Shown: piece after piece, positions 58,795 to 64,000 of the stretch | How the letters are laid out: each line of letters starts with the position of its first letter | Position numbering within the stretch: the first letter of the stretch is position 1 | Assembly: GCF_021730305.1 (NCBI RefSeq) | Contig: NZ_CP032674.1 | Coordinates: 1,349,001 to 1,413,000 of the forward strand | DNA: 64,000 nt | From: Xanthobacter sp. YC-JY1 | GTDB lineage: Bacteria; Pseudomonadota; Alphaproteobacteria; Rhizobiales; Xanthobacteraceae | Reading direction: 5' to 3' | Translations under genes and position numbers: made by a program | The notes under the pieces: model-generated | Databases searched by the model: none | What the model saw: only the letters and a program-made list of their open reading frames with translations | What the model was told of the DNA's origin: nothing

Positions 58795-59703
58795 TCAGTT
58801 CTTCTTCTTGCGCAGGTCGTCGACGAACTTGTTCAGCTCGATGATCTGCACATAGGCCTCGTTGTCGATGGGCTGCCAGGGCTGCTGCTTGCCTTCATAG
58901 ATCTTGTCGAAGGCTCCCTTGTCGTTCTGCTGGATCGAGAAGAAGGCGTCGCGGATCTTCGCCTTCAGGTCGGAGGGCATGTCCGAGAGATAGGCGTAGG
59001 GCGAGTTCACGATCAGGTCGGACTTGTAGATGATGCGGAAGTCGTCGTACTTCGCCATCCCCTTGCGCTCCATGCGCTTGAGGTTGGATTCCTGCTCGTC
59101 GTTCCACCAGTTGAAGGCGGCGTCGCAGGTGCCCTGCTGCACGGCGATGACGGCGTTCTCGTGCGAGCCGGCATAGACCACCTTGCCGAAAAACTCGTCG
59201 GGCTTGAGGCCCATCTTGTTCAGGGCGAAGCGCGGCACGTTGTTGCCGGAGGTGGAGTTGGGATCGACCAGGCAGAGGTTCTTGCCCTTCAGGTCCTCGA
59301 TGGACTTGTAGGGGCTGTCGGCCTTCACATAGAGCACCGAATGATAGCCCTTGGTGCCGTCGAGGTTCACCTCGATGGCGAAGGCATCGATCTTGGCGCC
59401 GGTCATCAGGGCGCGGGCGAAGGAGGAGGGGCCGTAGGAGGCGATGTGGATGTTGCCGGCGCGCTGGCCCTCGATCACCGCGGCATAGTCGTTGGCGATG
59501 CGGAGCGTCACCTTGGTGCCGAGCTGCTTGGACAGGTAGTCCATGAGCGGCTGGAAGCGCTCGGTCACGCCCGAGGCGTTCTCGGCCGGGATGATGGCGA
59601 ACACCAGCTCGGGATACTTCGCCTTCCAGTCCTGCGCGGCGGCAGCGCCGGCGGACATCACGAGCGCGGCGGCGGCCGCGATCAGGCTACGACGGTTCAG
59701 CAT
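58795..59703 (-). CDS. phnD: Phosphonate-binding protein PhnD
   Basis: A 302-residue periplasmic binding protein with signal peptide (RRSLIAAAAALVMSAGAAAAQD). Typical text: YPELVFAIIPAENASGVTERFQPLMDYLSKQLG, ASYGPSSFARAL, LCLVDPNSTSGNNVPRFAL (the phosphonate-binding STSG loop), YAGSHENAVIAVQQGTCDAAFNWW. It delivers phosphonates to PhnEE. ATG at 59703, 86 bp after phnC. Confidence 0.93.
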   Translation of the reverse strand: MLNRRSLIAAAAALVMSAGAAAAQDWKAKYPELVFAIIPAENASGVTERFQPLMDYLSKQLGTKVTLRIANDYAAVIEGQRAGNIHIASYGPSSFARALMTGAKIDAFAIEVNLDGTKGYHSVLYVKADSPYKSIEDLKGKNLCLVDPNSTSGNNVPRFALNKMGLKPDEFFGKVVYAGSHENAVIAVQQGTCDAAFNWWNDEQESNLKRMERKGMAKYDDFRIIYKSDLIVNSPYAYLSDMPSDLKAKIRDAFFSIQQNDKGAFDKIYEGKQQPWQPIDNEAYVQIIELNKFVDDLRKKKN

Positions 59704-59789
59704 GTCTCGTGCTCCTGTCGGACGAAATCGAAATTGGGCAAGCAAGGTCGGCCGGCCCGCGGTCGCGGGTCGGCGCGGAAGGCACGCGC

Positions 59790-60602
59790 TCAGGCGAGCG
59801 CGGCCGCTTCGGGGATGCCGTCGTTGGCGGCGACGGGACGCCGCGCGGGCATGTCCATCACCTCGCCGGCCTCCAGGCCGTAGAGATCGTGCGCCACCTG
59901 CTCGGTCAGCGCCGCGGGCGCGCCGTCGAACACCACGCGGCCCTGCGCCATGCCCACGAGGCGGTCGCAATAGGTGCGGGCGAGGTCGAGCGAGTGCAGG
60001 TTGCACAGCACGGTGATGCCGAAGTGCTTGTTGATGCGCAGCAGCGCATCCATCACGATCTTGGTGTTGCGGGGATCGAGCGAGGCGATGGGCTCGTCGG
60101 CGAGGATCAGCGCCGGCTCCTGCGCCAGTGCGCGGGCGATGGCGACGCGCTGCTGCTGGCCGCCGGAAAGGCTGTCGGCGCGCTGGGCGGCGAGGGGGGC
60201 GATGTCGAACTGGTCGAGGGCGGAGAGGGCGATGGCCCGGTCATCCGCGCTCCAGCTCTTGGTGAGCGCGCGCCAGGCGGGAACGGTGGCGAGGCGGCCC
60301 ATGAGCACGTTGGTCAGCACGTCCAGGCGGCCGACCAGATTGAACTGCTGAAAGATCATCGCCGCCTCGGCGCGCCACTGGCGCAGCGCTCGGCCCTTGA
60401 GGGCGGTGACGTCCCGCCCGTCGAAGGAGATGCGGCCGGAAGAGGGGTCCTGCAGGCGGTTGACCATGCGCAGCAGGGTGGACTTGCCGGCCCCGGATCG
60501 GCCGATCACGCCCACGAAGGCGCCCTGGCCGATGGCGAGGTTCACGTTGGATACGGCCTCCTTGTCGCCGAAGCGTCGGGTGAGGCCCTCGATCACCAGC
60601 AT
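59790..60602 (-). CDS. phnC: Phosphonate ABC transporter ATPase PhnC
   Basis: A 270-residue ATPase: Walker [41 protein letters not shown], signature [15 protein letters not shown], Walker [17 protein letters not shown], and [18 protein letters not shown]. First gene of phnCDEE. The ATG at 60602 is favoured over one 14 codons upstream. Its promoter must lie in the 365 bp between 60603 and the terminator at 60968; no clear operator was found there. Confidence 0.93.
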   Translation of the reverse strand: MLVIEGLTRRFGDKEAVSNVNLAIGQGAFVGVIGRSGAGKSTLLRMVNRLQDPSSGRISFDGRDVTALKGRALRQWRAEAAMIFQQFNLVGRLDVLTNVLMGRLATVPAWRALTKSWSADDRAIALSALDQFDIAPLAAQRADSLSGGQQQRVAIARALAQEPALILADEPIASLDPRNTKIVMDALLRINKHFGITVLCNLHSLDLARTYCDRLVGMAQGRVVFDGAPAALTEQVAHDLYGLEAGEVMDMPARRPVAANDGIPEAAALA

Positions 60603-60967
60603 CCGGAGGCTCCCAGAGCACGCGCCGGCCCGCTTGCAGTGCAAGCCGGCCGGACAGCGCGGTCTCGATCACTGGCCGGCGGAGAATCGATCGGCCTGAG
60701 CCGAAACGATCCACACCAGCGCGTCGGCCTTTCGATAGCGCGGCTCCACAACACCCATGTGACGATCCCGCGCCGCGCTTCTGCGTTGGGTCGGGCGGCG
60801 CCGGCGGGGGTTGGGTCGATGGTCGCGGCATCGCCGTGTGACAGGCGGTTTGTGACGGCGATGGGCGTCCTGCGCCGTGCGGTGTCAACGCCCTGTCATG
60901 ATGGGCAGGCAAAAGACGGCGGTATCCGGAGGCGCGACTGCCCGTGTTGCCGGACTCAGAAACGAAC

Positions 60968-60996
60968 GGCGCCGGGGAGGTTGGCTCCCCGGCGCC
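60968..60996 (-). terminator. Perfect 12-bp stem-loop after the small membrane-peptide gene
   Basis: GGCGCCGGGGAG pairs with CTCCCCGGCGCC around a 5-nt loop. On the minus strand it is followed by GTTCGTTTCTGAG, a weak T-rich tract. It lies 67 bp after the stop of the 27-residue gene and before the phnC promoter. Confidence 0.6.
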
Positions 60997-61062
60997 TTCG
61001 ATCGACCGGACCCCGGTTATTGCTGTTCTCGGGTCCCAAGAGGGCGGTGGCGGGTCCTGACC

Positions 61063-61146
61063 TCAGACCAGACCGAGCAGCACAGCGCCAACGAAGCCGA
61101 AGGCCGCGCACGTCTCGATCACGGTGAGGAGATGGCCGAATGTCAC
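61063..61146 (-). CDS. Predicted 27-residue single-span membrane peptide
   Basis: A GTG-started frame of 27 codons preceded by GAGGCAAAAG at Shine-Dalgarno distance. The peptide opens MTFGHLLTVIETC and continues with a 14-residue hydrophobic stretch of Ala, Gly, Val, Leu and Phe, enough for one membrane helix. No ATG start is available in this frame. A strong stem-loop follows. The 741-bp gap 60603-61343 contains nothing else that looks coding. Family not recognised; function unknown. Similar tiny membrane proteins act as subunits or modulators of larger complexes. Confidence 0.5.
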   Translation of the reverse strand: MTFGHLLTVIETCAAFGFVGAVLLGLV

Positions 61147-61226
61147 CTTTTGCCTCGCAGGGTCGATCTTGAGAGAACCTTAACAAACTCTCAGACTGCG
61201 AAAAGAGGTAAGTTGTGCTGCATCGC

Positions 61227-61246
61227 CGCTGCAAAGTGTTGCAGCG
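61227..61246. promoter_or_regulatory. Inverted repeat, candidate operator
   Basis: CGCTGCAA-AGTG-TTGCAGCG, perfect 8-bp arms with a 4-nt spacer, about 80 bp upstream of the small membrane-peptide gene and about 100 bp after the amidase stop. Looks like a repressor site; the protein is unknown. Confidence 0.4.
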
Positions 61247-61343
61247 CATGACTTTATTCGGCAGGGCGGGGGCCAAGTCGAGCCCCCTTCTACGCTTTCC
61301 CTTCCGCTGCGGCGCACGGTCGGTCGCGGTGGAATACTGCATA

Positions 61344-62609
61344 TCAAGCGGTAATGGCGGCTTCCACGAGGTTGGCGACGGCCAGCGCCTGCCGATCGCG
61401 CCCGAAACGCCCCACCACCTGCACCCCCACGGGCATGCCGTTGGCGGCGGATAGGCCGGCCACGTTGATCGCCGGGCAGCCCATGAGCGTCCACAGCCGG
61501 TTGAAGATGGCCGAGCCGGTGGAGGCGAAGCCTTCCGGTGCGTGGCCGGGGGCGGAGAAGGTGAGGATGGCGTCCACCTCCGCGAACACATCCCCCAGCG
61601 CATGCCGCGCCCGCTTGGCGGTGCGTCGCGCGCCGTCATAGAGATCGGGCGGAATGGCGCGCGCGGCTTCAAGATGGCTGCGCAGCAGGGGCGAGAGGCG
61701 GTCGCCGTCATAGGTGAGCTCGTCGCCCAAGGCGAGCGCGGCCTCGAAATCCTGCACCGTGCCGTGGATGGCGTCGGCCGCCTCCAGCGCCTCGGGCAAT
61801 TCCAGATCGAAGATGCGGGCGCCCCTCGCCTCGGCGGCACGGGCGGCGGCGTCCAGCGCGGCGTGGGCGTCGGGAGAGGCGACGCTGGCACGGGCGGTGC
61901 GCACGATGGCGATGCGGGGCGCCTGAGCGGTCTCGTCCCCGATGTCGAGGCCGCGGCCGGCGATGGCATCGGCGGCGAAGGCCACGTCGCGCACCCGCGC
62001 GCCGAACAGGCCAACCGTGTCGAGATGCCAGGAGAAGGTCTTCATGCCCAACGTCGGCAGCAGGCGGAAGGTGGGCTTGTAGCCGGTGACGCCGCAGAAG
62101 GCGGCCGGGCGGATCACCGAGCCGCCGGTCTGGGTGCCGAGCGCCAGCGGCAGCATCCCTGCCGCCACCGCCGCCGCCGACCCCGCCGACGAGCCGCCGG
62201 GCGAGAAGGTGAGGCGGCGCGGATTGCGGGTGCGCGTGGGCTGGAGGAAAGCGAATTCGGTGGTCTCGGTCTTCCCCACGACAAGGCCGCCGGCCCGGCG
62301 GGTCATGGCCACAACCGGCGCGTCGGTGCGCGGGCGATAGCCGGCATAGATGGGGCTGCCGTAGGCGGTGGGCATGTCGCGGGTGTCGAGGATGTCCTTC
62401 ACCCCCACCGGCAGGCCGGCCAGCGGCGTCGCGGCGAGGCCGGGCGCGCGGGCGGCGGCGCGGGCCGAATCGAGATCGAGCGTCACGAAGGCCCCGACCG
62501 CGCCCTCGTGCTCGGCGATGGCGGCGGCGACCTGTTCGAGCACGGCTTCAGGCGTGGTGCGGCCGGAACGGATATCGGCGGCAAGATCTCGGGCGGAAAG
62601 CAGGCTCAT
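61344..62609 (-). CDS. Amidase-signature-family amidase
   Basis: A 421-residue enzyme. The catalytic Ser-cisSer-Lys triad is visible: Lys in PVGVKDILDT, the Gly/Ser-rich FSPGGSSAGSAAAVAAGMLPLALGTQTGGSVIRPAAFCGV holds both serines. The C-terminal NRLWTLMGCPAINVAGLSAANGMPVGVQVVG is typical. It hydrolyses an amide bond; the substrate cannot be told, and it is not GatA because GatB/C are absent and the substrate loops differ. Start at 62609 follows GAGTGAG; an ATG 6 codons upstream is possible. Confidence 0.9.
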   Translation of the reverse strand: MSLLSARDLAADIRSGRTTPEAVLEQVAAAIAEHEGAVGAFVTLDLDSARAAARAPGLAATPLAGLPVGVKDILDTRDMPTAYGSPIYAGYRPRTDAPVVAMTRRAGGLVVGKTETTEFAFLQPTRTRNPRRLTFSPGGSSAGSAAAVAAGMLPLALGTQTGGSVIRPAAFCGVTGYKPTFRLLPTLGMKTFSWHLDTVGLFGARVRDVAFAADAIAGRGLDIGDETAQAPRIAIVRTARASVASPDAHAALDAAARAAEARGARIFDLELPEALEAADAIHGTVQDFEAALALGDELTYDGDRLSPLLRSHLEAARAIPPDLYDGARRTAKRARHALGDVFAEVDAILTFSAPGHAPEGFASTGSAIFNRLWTLMGCPAINVAGLSAANGMPVGVQVVGRFGRDRQALAVANLVEAAITA

Positions 62610-62771
62610 GCGCTCACTCTGCGGCATCCATGGGCGGCCACCATGCGCAACCCCCGCCGCCGACGCAATGGCGGGGCGAGGGCGCTCCACGGCTGCTCCG
62701 TCTTCCTGTTCGGGAGGGCGGGGTGAGGGGGGCGCCGAAACGGGACGAGGCGGCGCTTCCGGAAAAGCCCG

Positions 62772-62812
62772 CCCCCCTCACCCCCGGCCCCTCTCCCGCA
62801 AGGGGAGAGGGG
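62772..62812. repeat. Dispersed hairpin unit R1, intergenic copy
   Basis: About 41 bp, CCCCCTCACCCCCGG then CCCCTCTCCCGCAAGGGG and AGAGGGG, the plus-strand orientation of the unit found in phnI and phnJ. It lies between the amidase start and the glyA stop. Confidence 0.8.
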
Positions 62813-62833
62813 AGGAGGGCGGTGCCTCGCTCC

Positions 62834-64000
62834 TCACATCCCCGCATACAGCGGGAAGCGGGTGCAGATGTCGCGCACGGTGGCGCGCGCCGCGACTTCG
62901 GCCTTGCCGTTGGCCTCGGCGCCGTTCGCCGCGAGGCCGGTGAGCACGTCGGCGATCAGGTCGGCCACCGTCTCGAACTCGGCGACACCGAAGCCGCGCG
63001 TGGTGGCGGCGGGGGTGCCGAGGCGGATGCCGGACGTCACGGCCGGCTTCTCGGGATCGAAGGGAATGCCGTTCTTGTTGCAGGTCAGGCCGGCCCGCTC
63101 CAGCGCGGCTTCCGCCGCCTTGCCGGTGACGCCGAAGGGACGCAGGTCCACCAGCACCATATGGCTGTCGGTGCCGCCGGAGACGATGGCCGCGCCGCGC
63201 CGCGACAGCCGACCCGCCAGCGCCCGGGCATTTGCGACCACCTGCGCGGCATAGGTGCGGAACTCCGGAGTCAGCGCCTCGCCGAACGCCACCGCCTTGG
63301 CGGCGATCACATGCATCAGCGGCCCGCCCTGCAGGCCGGGAAAGACAGCCGAATTGAGCTTCTTCGCGAGCGCCTCGTCATTGGTGAGGATCAGGCCGCC
63401 GCGCGGGCCGCGCAGGGTCTTGTGGGTGGTGGTGGTCACCACATGGGCGTGGGGGAAGGGGGAAGGGTAGGCCCCGGCGGCGATGAGCCCCGCATAGTGG
63501 GCGGCATCCACCATCAGCAGCGCGCCCACCTGATCGGCGATGGCGCGGAAGCGGGCGAAATCGATGATGCGCGGATAGGACGAGCCGCCGGCGATGATGA
63601 GCTTCGGCCGGTGCTCCAGCGCCAGGCGCTCTACCGCATCATAGTCGATCAAGGCGGTGTCCGGCGCGACGCCGTAGCCGATGGCGTTGAACCACTTGCC
63701 GGAGAGGGTGGGCGGCGCGCCGTGGGTGAGGTGGCCGCCGGCCGCCAGCGACATGCCGAGCAGGGTATCGCCGGGCTTGAGCGCCGCCATCAGCACGGCC
63801 GCATTGGCCTGCGCGCCCGAATGGGGCTGCACATTGGCAAAGCCCGCACCGAACAGCGCCTTGGCGCGGTCGATGGCGATCTCCTCCACCACGTCCACAT
63901 GCTCGCAGCCGCCATAGTAGCGCTTGCCCGGCAGGCCCTCGGCATACTTGTTGGTGAGCACCGAGCCCTGGGCTCTCAGCACCGCCTCGGACACGATGTT
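62834..64000 (-). CDS. glyA: Serine hydroxymethyltransferase GlyA, N-terminus outside the window
   Basis: The 5' end lies beyond base 64000; the frame is open to the edge. The visible 388 residues start in [22 protein letters not shown] and include [35 protein letters not shown] (His and Asp of the PLP site) and the PLP-lysine motif [16 protein letters not shown]. It interconverts serine and glycine with transfer of a C1 unit to tetrahydrofolate. Whether it is the only glyA of the genome is unknown; a folate-linked role with the GcvT proteins of this window is possible but they are 50 kb away. Confidence 0.93.
   Translation of the reverse strand, partial: NIVSEAVLRAQGSVLTNKYAEGLPGKRYYGGCEHVDVVEEIAIDRAKALFGAGFANVQPHSGAQANAAVLMAALKPGDTLLGMSLAAGGHLTHGAPPTLSGKWFNAIGYGVAPDTALIDYDAVERLALEHRPKLIIAGGSSYPRIIDFARFRAIADQVGALLMVDAAHYAGLIAAGAYPSPFPHAHVVTTTTHKTLRGPRGGLILTNDEALAKKLNSAVFPGLQGGPLMHVIAAKAVAFGEALTPEFRTYAAQVVANARALAGRLSRRGAAIVSGGTDSHMVLVDLRPFGVTGKAAEAALERAGLTCNKNGIPFDPEKPAVTSGIRLGTPAATTRGFGVAEFETVADLIADVLTGLAANGAEANGKAEVAARATVRDICTRFPLYAGM

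Noticed and set aside
60882-60899. Pho-box-like pair GTGTCAA-CGCC-CTGTCAT upstream of phnC
   Set aside because: Spacing fits a PhoB site, but it points away from phnC, lies 280 bp from its start, and sits in a stretch with other TGTCA words; not strong enough to call.
60877-61251. Plus-strand open frame of 124 codons in the gap between phnC and the amidase gene
   Set aside because: Arg/Gly-rich, no ribosome site, no hydrophobic or domain pattern, and it runs opposite to the better-supported 27-residue gene and its terminator.

Overview
The window is a high-GC bacterial chromosome segment with dense operons, many 1-4 nt start/stop overlaps and short intergenic palindromic repeats. Gene content (Irr-type iron boxes, ModE/ModABC, C-P lyase, methylated-amine oxidation genes, imelysin/multicopper-oxidase iron operon) and the repeat families suggest an alphaproteobacterium of the Hyphomicrobiales, most likely the Xanthobacter/Azorhizobium/Ancylobacter group. 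That placement is inference; no rRNA is present. No tRNA, rRNA, CRISPR, prophage or insertion sequence was seen.

Layout. 1-2.7 kb: end of a sensor kinase, a lipoprotein, a universal stress protein, a MarC-family membrane protein. 2.7-13.1 kb: a C1/N-demethylation island. It holds a DUF3445 heme-dependent N-demethylase with its Fe-S reductase and zinc-ribbon partner plus an APC permease. Beside it are an acyl-CoA-dehydrogenase-like protein, a flavin reductase and a DUF1989-GcvT fusion. A second folate-dependent GcvT protein is divergent. All three promoters carry the same 24-bp motif in the same orientation relative to the gene. 13.2-17.4 kb: ring-cleaving-dioxygenase-like VOC protein, DUF900 lipoprotein hydrolase, queE-queD, FMN reductase. 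17.4-25.2 kb: iron uptake locus (imelysin, multicopper oxidase, di-heme protein, second imelysin, DUF1513; divergent Ftr1 permease), with two Irr-like boxes in the shared promoter region. 25.3-28.6 kb: modE and modABC, with a candidate Mo-box. 28.7-31.8 kb: dedA, an RhlE-type helicase, and an IF-1 variant.

32.0-46.0 kb: an unassigned catabolic locus. An ABC importer with a fused LivM-LivG subunit, AroE-like and SDR dehydrogenases, a fused E1 alpha/beta TPP dehydrogenase without E2/E3, and a GMC oxidoreductase form one long minus-strand run. A quinone oxidoreductase, two SDRs and an FCD-type GntR regulator are divergent. 46.0-48.3 kb: repeat-rich gap, pepsin-like aspartyl protease, AIM24/TIGR00266 protein. 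48.3-60.6 kb: a full C-P lyase locus (phnGHIJKLMN, phnF, phnCDEE) in which phnI, phnJ and phnL carry dispersed palindromic repeats inside the reading frame. 60.6-64 kb: a predicted 27-residue membrane peptide, an amidase, and the start-truncated glyA.

The strongest candidates for something new are the C1/N-demethylation island with its shared promoter motif, the repeat elements accommodated inside core C-P lyase proteins, and the orphan fused E1 in the transporter-linked catabolic locus.
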